From contig CADEDC010000031.1 in the NCBI GenBank assembly GCA_902825985.1, positions 1 through 33,632 on the forward strand: 33,632 nt of DNA, given 5' to 3'. The notes under the pieces are model-generated. The model was not told where the DNA came from. It searched no databases and saw only the letters and a program-made list of their open reading frames with translations. The stretch comes from an uncultured Acidobacteriota bacterium. Lineage in GTDB: Bacteria > Acidobacteriota > Vicinamibacteria > Vicinamibacterales > CAVVIG01. The number at the start of each line of letters is the position of its first letter. Within the stretch, counting starts at the first letter, position 1. The position numbers were made by a program, and so were the translations under genes. Below are positions 26,641-33,632 of this stretch, in pieces.

Positions 26641-27411
26641 ATGACCGTCGTCCGCGCGTCTGTCACACCCTGCATCCTCGCCTGCCTGCTGCTGGTGGGA
26701 CCATCGGCCGCCGACTCGGCGGCCCAGCAGAACCAGCCCATCTACCCGTCCTACGAAGGATATATGAAGAATCCTGACGGGACGCTCACGCTGTCGTTCG
26801 GTTACTACAGCCACAACGCCGAAGTCATCACCGTCCCCAACGGCCCGGACAATGCGTTCGCTCCGCTCCCCGGTGACCGGCAGCAGCCGACCGTCTTCAA
26901 GCCCGGCCACTGGGAGATGCAGTGCGTGATGGTGGTGCCCGGCAACTTCGACGGCAAGCTGGTGTGGACGGTGACCTACGCCGGGAAGACGACCGGCACG
27001 AGCACCCGGATGATTCAATCCAACTGGTTCCTGGTCGATGGCGCGGAAGACCTGGCGAAATCGATCGACACGAAGACCGCCAGACACGGCGTCTGCCTCA
27101 ATCGTGCGCCGCAAGTGAGCGTTCTCGGCGCGGTGCGCAAGCGGGGCGCGCCGACGACACTGGCAACGCCGTTCGTCGCCGGTCAGCAGGAGAGCCTGTT
27201 CGGTTCGATTCAGGACGAAGGCCAGCCCCGCGGCCGCCAGACAACCGCCAGCTGGAAACAGATCTCGGGGCCCGGCATCACCAAATTCGAAGACCCGCAA
27301 GCCGCCAGGACCCACGTCGTGTTCTCGATGCCTGGTGAATACGTCCTGGAATTGACCGGGAGCGACGGCGAGCTCAGCGCCGCCACCCGGGTGACGGCCT
27401 CCGTCAAGTAG
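26641..27411 (+). CDS. Secreted protein with conserved N-terminal domain and PKD-like C-terminus (paralogue of 32782)
   Basis: 256 aa; AGGAGG at 26629-26634 fixes the ATG at 26641. Signal peptide about 1-28. The N-terminal domain reads YPSYEGYMKNPDGTLTLSFGY, then a GDRQQPTVF segment and LVWTVTYAGKT; it aligns by eye with the protein at the right edge (PYFEGWIKNADGSFDMVFGY, NGDQNQPTYF, VIWTLTANGRT). The C-terminus (about 200-256: SWKQISGPGI, then SMPGEYVLELTGSDGELSA) is PKD/Ig-like. Function unknown; it heads a two-gene unit with the TPR-containing cytochrome c/PHM protein, 18 bases downstream, suggesting a structural or carrier partner of that oxidase. Confidence 0.76.
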   Translation: MTVVRASVTPCILACLLLVGPSAADSAAQQNQPIYPSYEGYMKNPDGTLTLSFGYYSHNAEVITVPNGPDNAFAPLPGDRQQPTVFKPGHWEMQCVMVVPGNFDGKLVWTVTYAGKTTGTSTRMIQSNWFLVDGAEDLAKSIDTKTARHGVCLNRAPQVSVLGAVRKRGAPTTLATPFVAGQQESLFGSIQDEGQPRGRQTTASWKQISGPGITKFEDPQAARTHVVFSMPGEYVLELTGSDGELSAATRVTASVK

Positions 27412-27429
27412 CGCAACGGAGTCATGGCC

Positions 27430-29631
27430 ATGGGCCTGGCACACGGCACCCGCATGATGGTGCCGCGTGTGTGTCTCGCAGCCATCGGGCCGGTGCGCGG
27501 CACGTCGAACCGGCGGCCCGCCGCCCCTCGGACCGGGCCTGCCGCGGTTGCCTGCCGCACCGCCCTCCTCGTCGCTCTGTTCGTCGTGCCGCTCGCGCAC
27601 GTCACCGGGCACGCGCAGACGCGCCAGGTAACATTCACGCGCGACGTCGCACCAATCCTGTTCGCGCACTGCGCGTCGTGTCACCGCACGAACGACATCG
27701 GCGGCTTCAGCCTGCTGACCTACGCCGACGCACGGCCGCGCGCCGGCGCCATCGCGCGCGCGACCCGGGATCGTCACATGCCACCGTGGAAGCCGGCGCC
27801 GATCGCCGGGCTGGCACTGGTGGGCGACCGGCGGCTGAGCGACCGCGACATCGCGACACTGCAGCGCTGGGTCGAGTCGGGCGCACCGGAAGGCAATCCG
27901 TCCGATCTGCCGCCGCGGCCCGACGCCCCGGACGGCTGGCGGCTGGGCACGCCAGACCTGGTTGCCACGATGCCCGCACCCTACACCGTGCCGGCCGGCG
28001 GCGCCGATCATCTCCGCAGCGTCGTCATCCCGCTGGCCATGACCCGGGGGCGGTGGGTGCGCGGTCTCGAGTTCAGGCCGGGCGCGCCGCGCGTTGTCCA
28101 CCATGCGAACATCCGTGTGGACCGCACCCGCAGCGCGCGCGCCCTCGACGGCACGGATGGCGCGCCAGGGTTCGACGGCCGGCTCACCGGCGGCGCCGAG
28201 TTCCCGGCCGGCCAGTTCCTGGGATGGACGCCCGGACAGCTGCCGCCGCTGCTCGACGACGGCACGGCCTGGTGGCTGGAGCCCAACAGCGACCTCGTGG
28301 TGCAGCTTCACCTGCGTCCCGGCGAGCGCGCCGAGACGGTGCAGGTGCGCGTCGGCCTCTTCTTCGCCGATGGGCCCGGGACCGCCGCGGCGACGCCGCG
28401 ACGGACGCCGGTGATGATGCGGCTGGGCGTCCAGGATCTCGACATCCCGGCCGGGGCGGCCGCGTACACGACCACCGACTCGTTCCGCCTGCCCGTTGAC
28501 GTCGAGCTCCTTGCGATCCAGCCGCACGCCCACTTCCGGGCGCGTGACGTCGCCGCATCAGCCCTGCTCCCGGACGGCACGGAGCAGCCGCTGCTCCACA
28601 TTCCAGACTGGGACTTCGACTGGCAGGACCAGTACCGGCTGGCACGGCCGCTGACGCTGCCGGCCGGCGCCGTGTTGCGGATGTCGTACCGCTACGACAA
28701 CAGCAGTGCGAACCGCCGGAATCCCGATCGTCCGCCTCGCCGTGTCCGCTGGGGACAGCGCAGCGACGACGAGATGGGCGACGTCTGGTTCCAGTTGTTG
28801 GCGACGCGCGAGAGTGATCGTGCCAGGCTCGTCGCCGACATCGGACGGAAGGTGCTGTCGGAGGACGCCGTCGGCTTCGAAACCCTGCTCGCCACGGAGC
28901 CAGCGAACCCACGGTTGCACGAGGCGGCGGCCGCCATCCTGCTGTCGCTCGGCGAGACGGCGCGCGGGATGCGCCACCTGGAGTCGGCCCTGCGTCTCGA
29001 CCCGCGTTCGGCAGAGGCGCACTACAACCTCGCGACAGCGTTCGCCTGGCAGGGACGGCGCGACGAAGCGGTGCGGCATCTGCGGCAGACGCTGGCCGTC
29101 GCGCCGGCCCACGTCCGCGCGCACGTCAACCTGGGGGCGTTGCTGCGTGGCGCCGACGACCTGGACGGGGCCGAGTTGCACCTCCGCCAGGCCGTGACGC
29201 TCGACCCTGGGAATGCCGCGGCGCACACGAACATCGCCGGCGTCCGGCTGGCGCGCGGTGACGTCTCCGGTGCCGTCATCGCGTACCGCACCGCCCTGGC
29301 CGCCAATCCGACGCTGATCGAACCGCTGACCGAGCTGGCCTGGACGCTGGCGACGTCGCCGACGTCGACGCTGCGCCATCCGGCCGAGGCGGTCACGCTT
29401 GCCGAACGGGCGCAGGCCCTGACGAATGGCGGCGACGTCCGCGTCCTCGACGCGCTGGCGGCCGCCTACGCGTCGGCCGGCCGCTACGACGACGCGGTCG
29501 GCGTGCTGCAGCGGGCGCTGCGCAGCGTGCCGGCCGATGCGGCCGGCGCGGGCGACACCCGCCGGCTGCTCGAACAGCGCCTCATCCTCTACGCCCGTGG
29601 CGTTCCCTACCGCGACGGCTCGCGGCGGTGA
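27430..29631 (+). CDS. Cytochrome c plus PHM-like copper monooxygenase with C-terminal TPR repeats
   Basis: About 733 aa (numbered here from the ATG at 27424). The signal peptide is preceded by about 40 extra residues, hydrophobic core about 45-60 and cut near HAQ. The haem site is CASCH (83-87) with MPPW at 119-122. Copper ligands match the sister protein: VVHHAN (His226, 227), VVQLH (His296), QPHAH (His368, 370) and SDDEMG (Met451). Residues about 495-705 are TPR repeats (EAHYNLATAFAWQGRRDEAV, then HVRAHVNLGALLRGADDLDG), likely for protein contacts. ATG 27430 is preferred because GGAG is 8 bases upstream; ATG 27424 is the alternative. TPR domains on a periplasmic PHM-like enzyme are unusual. 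Confidence 0.85.
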   Translation: MGLAHGTRMMVPRVCLAAIGPVRGTSNRRPAAPRTGPAAVACRTALLVALFVVPLAHVTGHAQTRQVTFTRDVAPILFAHCASCHRTNDIGGFSLLTYADARPRAGAIARATRDRHMPPWKPAPIAGLALVGDRRLSDRDIATLQRWVESGAPEGNPSDLPPRPDAPDGWRLGTPDLVATMPAPYTVPAGGADHLRSVVIPLAMTRGRWVRGLEFRPGAPRVVHHANIRVDRTRSARALDGTDGAPGFDGRLTGGAEFPAGQFLGWTPGQLPPLLDDGTAWWLEPNSDLVVQLHLRPGERAETVQVRVGLFFADGPGTAAATPRRTPVMMRLGVQDLDIPAGAAAYTTTDSFRLPVDVELLAIQPHAHFRARDVAASALLPDGTEQPLLHIPDWDFDWQDQYRLARPLTLPAGAVLRMSYRYDNSSANRRNPDRPPRRVRWGQRSDDEMGDVWFQLLATRESDRARLVADIGRKVLSEDAVGFETLLATEPANPRLHEAAAAILLSLGETARGMRHLESALRLDPRSAEAHYNLATAFAWQGRRDEAVRHLRQTLAVAPAHVRAHVNLGALLRGADDLDGAELHLRQAVTLDPGNAAAHTNIAGVRLARGDVSGAVIAYRTALAANPTLIEPLTELAWTLATSPTSTLRHPAEAVTLAERAQALTNGGDVRVLDALAAAYASAGRYDDAVGVLQRALRSVPADAAGAGDTRRLLEQRLILYARGVPYRDGSRR

Positions 29632-29660
29632 CCGCCGCCTCACCACGGTGCGCCGCGCGG

Positions 29661-29693
29661 CTGACGGCTGTCAGGCCGGCTGACGACCGTCAG
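29661..29693. terminator. Nested hairpin between convergent genes
   Basis: Outer arms CTGACGG (29661-29667) and CCGTCAG (29687-29693) enclose inner arms GTCAG and CTGAC around GCCGG: a 7-bp plus 5-bp stem separated by a small internal loop. It fills the 58-base space between the ends of the TPR protein and the TonB receptor and overlaps the receptor's stop codon. Shape and position fit a bidirectional terminator; no T-run flanks it. Confidence 0.5.
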
Positions 29694-32647
29694 AACGAGT
29701 ACAGGAATCCCAGCTCGACGAGGCGCGGCGGCAGTATGTCACTCGGCCGACCGAAATTGGGGCCCGACAACCGCGTGACGTCGAGCACGGTGTTCGCGTT
29801 CAGGATGTTGAAGATGTTCACGCGGACACCGGCCCGGTGGCCGCGGCGCAGTTCGACGTTCTTCTCGAACCGCCAGTCCACCTGATGGCTGATCGGCAAA
29901 CGCCGGGCGCCGATCGTCTCGACGTTCAACGTGATATTCGGGATCGTGCTGCCGCCGGTGAACTGCACCTGGCGGGCCCACGGATAGCCGCTTCTCGCCT
30001 CGTAGTTGGCCGAGGTCAACACGCCGTAGGGCAGCTGATAGACGCCTGACAGCTTCCAGGTGTACTCCCAGTTCCGGTCGGCGGTATTGATCTCGTTGTT
30101 CGGGGTCAGCGGGGCACTTTCGACATTGCCGTTGAACTCACCCGCCGCGGTTGTCGCGGGGGCCGTCAGGTCGCTGTAGATGTACGGCACGTTCCGCCGG
30201 GTGGCGGAGTACGAGCCGGTCAGCTGCCAGCGCCGGGACAGCCGCTTCGACAGGGCGATGTCGATGCTGTTGTACTGCTGGTCGGCGTTCGGATCGTTGA
30301 CCCGGGTGAACCGCTCGAAGGCGCGGCCGCGCAGCGCCGCCGGGAATTCGTAGTAGGTGAACGAACGTCCCGGATCGTCCGCCGTGTTGAGACGCCCGTC
30401 CTCACCCGGGTCGGCCGCGGTGATTGGCACGTTGTAGGCCGCATAGGGCCGCAGGGTATTGAGGATCCGGTAGGTATTGGAATAGCGCGAGTAGACATAG
30501 CTGGCGCGTACGCCGAAGTTCTGGCCGAGTTCGCGCTCGAGCGACAGCGAGAGCTCGTCGCTCTTCGGTTGGCGCTCGTCCGGACTCGGGATGAAGTTGC
30601 TGCCGCCCGATTGCGAGATGAAATCGGTGCCGTTCAGGTTCAGATTCGACTCGCCGGCGTCGTAGAGACCGTTGCCGTTCAGATCGCGCCAGCGGAAGGT
30701 CGTCGTGGTCCGCACCTGCCAGTCGGCGGAATCCATCTCGGGCACCTGTTGGCGCTGGTGATCGAAGCGGCCCCACCCGCCCTTCAGCACGGTCTTGCCG
30801 TCGCCGGAGAGGTCCCACGACGCGTGCAGCCGGGGCGCCACGCTGCTCCAGATGTTGAACTGTTGTGTCTCGCGGCACGCCGCCGGATACACGGCATCGG
30901 CCGGAAATGCCGCAGCCACCTGGCACGACTCCGGCACGAAGCCGTTGTCATAAGCGTAGCGGAGCCCGAGGTTCAATGTCACCCGTCGACCGACCGTCCA
31001 ACTGTCGGTGAGGTAGGTGCCGAAGTAATGGCTGACCACCTTGGCTTCAGACGGGTTGTTCCACATCTCGATGCGGCACGGCGTCGTCGCCCCGGCCGCC
31101 ACCCGACAGGGGGCAAGACCGTTCGACGTCCGCAAGCGATAGGGCCACACCCACGACGAGTAGGCACCGTCCAGCTGTTCGCCCGGGTCGAGCTGCGGGT
31201 ATTGCCGGCCGAACCAGTTGTCGGTGTAGTCGAAGCCGGCCTTGAACTCGTGGCTGCCGAGGAACAGCTCCGGTTTGTATAACGTCGCGTTCATCTTGTA
31301 GTGGTAGCGCGGATTGTGCGGACGCTGCCCGATGGTCGTCTGGGGTCCGAGATTCAGTTGCGTCACGAGGTCGAGGCTCGGCGGAACGTCGCGGGGCGCG
31401 AAGCTCCAGTAGTGGCTGTCGTACGTCCAGTAGCCGACCTGCGCCGAAGTCACCAGCTGGTTGCTCCACACACGCTGCAGCTCCGCCTTCGCCGTGCGGC
31501 TCGGCGTCATCAGGCCGCCGCGGTGCTCCCACGGAGTGAACTGGCCGAGGTTGCTGGTGTCGTACTTGTGGTTGAACTGGTAGAAGCCGACCAGCCGGTT
31601 GGACTTCGACATCTGATACGAGACCTTCGACGTGACGAAGTAGGCCAGCTGCGTCGAGATCGCCGGTGACCCGTCCGGCTTGAAGGTGCTCAGCGGCTGG
31701 GCGTCGTCGGTCTGCCGCCGACCCGCCACGTAGAACCACAGCTTGTCGCGGATGAGTCGTCCACCCAGGTCGCTGCTGACGCTGTACCGATCCGCCAGTT
31801 CGGTCCCACCATCCAGCCCCAGTGCCCGCAGTCGATCGTCGATGTTCGTGCTCTGGAAACCCGGGCCGGTCTTGTTGTAGGCAGTACTGCCGTGGAAGTC
31901 GTTGCCGCCGGACTTGACGATGCCGACGAGATTGACGCCACGGCTCGGCACCTCGGCGCTGTTCCCGAGCGTACGGACCGACGCTTCTTCGAGGGTCGTG
32001 TAGTCCCAGTAGTTCGCCTGGCCGCTCGATGCCTGCAGGCTGCTCGTCTGCACGCCTTCGAGCGTCGAGTACGCTTCGCCGGCCTGCCCGAACACACGAT
32101 AGGTCGGCACCTGGTTCAGCGAGCTGCCGCCGACGTCGCGCAACGTCCGCACGCCCGGCGCCTGCGCCAGCAGGCTGACGATGCCGTTGCGGCTGGTCGG
32201 CAGCAGTTCGATCGTCTCACGCGTGAATTGCGTCACCGCCGCGGTGGAGGTGGTGTCGACGACCGGTGCCGCACCGGACACCGTGATCGTCTCCTCGAGC
32301 GACCCGACCTTCAGACCGACGTCGAGCCGCGCCGTGAAACCGACCGTCAGGCGGACGCCGTCTCGCCTCTGCGTCTGGAAGCCGGACAGGGCGTAATCGA
32401 CGACATAGGTGCCGATCGGCAGCGGGGTCAGCCGGTAGTCGCCCTTCTCGTCGGTGACCGAGACGACCGATGGCACCTGCAGCGCGGGGCTGGTTGCCGT
32501 GACCGTCACCCCCGGCAGCACCCCGCCGCTCTCGTCCGTCACCTGTCCGATGATGCCGGCCTCCTGACCGGCGGCGTCTGTCGTGAGCAGCAGTGCGACG
32601 AGCACGGTGCCCGCCACGCGTGTGGGATTCGAACGTCGCCAGTCCAT
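29690..32647 (-). CDS. Oar-like TonB-dependent receptor with carboxypeptidase-regulatory-like N-terminus
   Basis: 985-aa outer-membrane transporter. The ATG at 32647 is fixed by AGGAGGGG four bases upstream. Signal peptide about 1-27 (TDAAGQ). Residues about 28-105 are the carboxypeptidase-regulatory-like domain (GQVTDESGGVLPGVTVTATS, GDYRLTPLPIGTYVV), followed by SLEETITVSGAAPVVDT and a plug (IELLPTSRNGIVSLLAQAPGV). The rest is a large beta-barrel ending in LVELGFLYSF, with the terminal Phe expected for BAM substrates. An embedded calcium-type loop DLNGNGLYDAGESN is present. This class is greatly expanded in Acidobacteriota and probably imports glycans or other large ligands. Neither TonB nor ExbBD is nearby. 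Confidence 0.94.
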   Translation of the reverse strand: MDWRRSNPTRVAGTVLVALLLTTDAAGQEAGIIGQVTDESGGVLPGVTVTATSPALQVPSVVSVTDEKGDYRLTPLPIGTYVVDYALSGFQTQRRDGVRLTVGFTARLDVGLKVGSLEETITVSGAAPVVDTTSTAAVTQFTRETIELLPTSRNGIVSLLAQAPGVRTLRDVGGSSLNQVPTYRVFGQAGEAYSTLEGVQTSSLQASSGQANYWDYTTLEEASVRTLGNSAEVPSRGVNLVGIVKSGGNDFHGSTAYNKTGPGFQSTNIDDRLRALGLDGGTELADRYSVSSDLGGRLIRDKLWFYVAGRRQTDDAQPLSTFKPDGSPAISTQLAYFVTSKVSYQMSKSNRLVGFYQFNHKYDTSNLGQFTPWEHRGGLMTPSRTAKAELQRVWSNQLVTSAQVGYWTYDSHYWSFAPRDVPPSLDLVTQLNLGPQTTIGQRPHNPRYHYKMNATLYKPELFLGSHEFKAGFDYTDNWFGRQYPQLDPGEQLDGAYSSWVWPYRLRTSNGLAPCRVAAGATTPCRIEMWNNPSEAKVVSHYFGTYLTDSWTVGRRVTLNLGLRYAYDNGFVPESCQVAAAFPADAVYPAACRETQQFNIWSSVAPRLHASWDLSGDGKTVLKGGWGRFDHQRQQVPEMDSADWQVRTTTTFRWRDLNGNGLYDAGESNLNLNGTDFISQSGGSNFIPSPDERQPKSDELSLSLERELGQNFGVRASYVYSRYSNTYRILNTLRPYAAYNVPITAADPGEDGRLNTADDPGRSFTYYEFPAALRGRAFERFTRVNDPNADQQYNSIDIALSKRLSRRWQLTGSYSATRRNVPYIYSDLTAPATTAAGEFNGNVESAPLTPNNEINTADRNWEYTWKLSGVYQLPYGVLTSANYEARSGYPWARQVQFTGGSTIPNITLNVETIGARRLPISHQVDWRFEKNVELRRGHRAGVRVNIFNILNANTVLDVTRLSGPNFGRPSDILPPRLVELGFLYSF

Positions 32648-32717
32648 GCCACCCCTCCTGAGTACGAAGCCAGTTGGGAGCCCCGCCGAAAATGAGTGCG
32701 TTCTGGACCCTGGGGAC

Positions 32718-32750
32718 AAAACACGACTGACTCGCCCGCGGACGCGGGCG
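32718..32750 (-). terminator. Hairpin with short T-run between the PKD-like gene and the TonB receptor
   Basis: CGCCCGCG and CGCGGGCG (32733-32750) form a 7-8 bp stem starting about 31 bases past the stop at 32782. On the minus strand TTTT follows after about 11 bases. It is imperfect as an intrinsic terminator because of that distance, but it suggests the receptor is transcribed separately. Confidence 0.45.
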
Positions 32751-32781
32751 ACCGTGCGGCCGGGAAAGCTGCCGGCGACGC

Positions 32782-33632
32782 CTACCGGGTCACCGTGACG
32801 GTGACCTCCTGCGTACGGCTCATCGCGCCGTCGCCGACGGTCGCGATCAATTTGTAGGTGCCCGGTTCGCTGAAGCGGACGGACGCGTCCGCCGCACCCT
32901 GGGTACCGGGGACGAAGACCGGATCGGCTGGGGTGATGGCCGCTTTCGCCGGACCGCGGTACAGCAACCAGCTCACGCGCAGGCCCATCGGCCGGCGCGG
33001 CGCGGACGAATTCACCTGGGCGGTGAACGGCGAGGCGGAGGCGCTGCCGGACGTCGCCACCGGCTTGGGCGCCGGCACCGGCCGTGGCTTCGGCAGGCCA
33101 TCGTCGGCCGCCTGCACCGTCAGCCTCACCGGCGCGTGGACCGTCGCCGTGAGCGCCGTCGATGCCAGCGTCAGCGTCGGCGGTCGATTCGGATCGTCGT
33201 GACCCGGATTGAAGTTCCCGTTCGTCATGACGACGCGTTCGGTGATTTCCTGTTCGGGAATGAGCTCACCGAAGGCCCGCTCGGTCCGGCCGTTCGCCGT
33301 CAGCGTCCAGATCACCGATTGCTTGCCGAAGTTCGCCGCTACCCGAACCCGGTAGACGAACCGCTGGCGACGCGGCAGGAAATACGTCGGCTGGTTCTGG
33401 TCGCCGTTCATCGGCTCGACTTTATTGGTGGCACCCACCGGGATGGCCAGTTCCTGTTTCCAGTTCCGGTTGAAGTAGCCGAACACCATGTCGAAGGAAC
33501 CGTCCGCGTTCTTGATCCAGCCCTCGAAGTATGGAACCACCGCCTGGCCGGCGTTGAAGCGCACCTGCGTGATCTCGGTCGGCAGACCGGTTGACGCGCC
33601 GGGCGGGCCCGCCGGCCCCTGCGCCGCCGCCG
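32782..33632 (-). CDS. Secreted protein with PKD-like C-terminus, cut by the window edge (paralogue of 26641)
   Basis: The frame stays open to the right edge; the visible part starts AAAQGPAGPPGASTG, which looks like the end of a signal peptide, so only the start is missing. The GTG at 33564 is internal to the conserved domain and is not the start. EGWIKNADGSFDMVFGYFNRNW, DQNQPTYFLPRRQRFVYRVRV and VIWTLTANGRTERAFGEL form the conserved N-terminal domain. A Pro/Lys/Ala-rich linker follows, then a PKD/Ig-like end (RVSWLLYRGP, FSEPGTYKLIATVGDGAMSR). Function unknown. It precedes the TonB receptor by 134 bases in the same direction, with a hairpin between. Confidence 0.75.
   Translation of the reverse strand, partial: AAAQGPAGPPGASTGLPTEITQVRFNAGQAVVPYFEGWIKNADGSFDMVFGYFNRNWKQELAIPVGATNKVEPMNGDQNQPTYFLPRRQRFVYRVRVAANFGKQSVIWTLTANGRTERAFGELIPEQEITERVVMTNGNFNPGHDDPNRPPTLTLASTALTATVHAPVRLTVQAADDGLPKPRPVPAPKPVATSGSASASPFTAQVNSSAPRRPMGLRVSWLLYRGPAKAAITPADPVFVPGTQGAADASVRFSEPGTYKLIATVGDGAMSRTQEVTVTVTR

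Noticed and set aside
26488..28533. 681-codon minus-strand frame crossing two plus-strand genes and the promoter region
   Set aside because: It spans a dyad, ribosome-binding site and two genes with recognisable domains on the opposite strand; its product is low-complexity Arg/Gly/Ala.
25040..29631. Reading the two haem/copper proteins as simple DUF-type cytochromes only
   Set aside because: Both carry the complete HH, H, HxH, DEM copper-ligand series in the right order, which a plain cytochrome would not.

Overview
The window is GC-rich and densely coding, with about 27 genes and no gene-free stretch above 300 bases (the longest gaps are about 175, 162 and 149 bases). I see no tRNA, rRNA, CRISPR array, insertion sequence or phage gene. 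The gene types suggest a soil or sediment member of the Acidobacteriota, probably near Vicinamibacteria: an Oar-like TonB-dependent receptor with a carboxypeptidase-regulatory-like N-terminus, two PQQ-type dehydrogenases, a Tat-exported cyclase, cytochrome c/PHM-like fusions, lipid A genes and many secreted proteins of unknown function. This placement is inference from family content, not a phylogenetic result.

Layout. (A) 1-3.2 kb: a 9-bp minisatellite, an M49-like lipoprotein peptidase (-) and a divergent sorbosone-dehydrogenase-like quinoprotein (+). (B) 3.2-7.7 kb, all minus: YqgE/AlgH, QueG and aconitase AcnA. (C) 7.8-16.8 kb, all minus: an envelope gene train read lpxD, beta-barrel protein, active M16 peptidase, inactive M16 partner fused to a LolA-like domain, lpxB, secreted unknown, matrixin-like metalloprotease, beta-barrel protein. 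Six of its seven junctions are four-base stop/start overlaps (ATGA, GTGA or TTGA), implying coupled translation. (D) 16.9-21.9 kb: a Mit_KHE1-like membrane protein and a zinc phospholipase C/S1-P1-like protein (-); divergently a YdjM-type membrane hydrolase and an apparently internally deleted NHL/amidating-lyase-like gene (+); then three small unknown envelope genes (-).

(E) 22-33.6 kb looks like a periplasmic oxidation and uptake region. It holds a PQQ dehydrogenase with a cyclase 4 bases behind it, two related c-type-cytochrome plus type-2-copper monooxygenase-like proteins transcribed divergently, two paralogous secreted proteins with PKD-like C-termini (one cut by the right edge), and a large TonB-dependent receptor. 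An 18-bp perfect dyad lies next to a good promoter between the two cytochrome/copper units. This is my best candidate for an undescribed system; the substrate is unknown.

A signal that runs across the window is a -10-like hexamer sitting 6-12 bases before the start codon of at least six genes, most without a Shine-Dalgarno sequence. This suggests leaderless transcription is common here. At 18548-18564 two such hexamers overlap on opposite strands and could serve two divergent genes.
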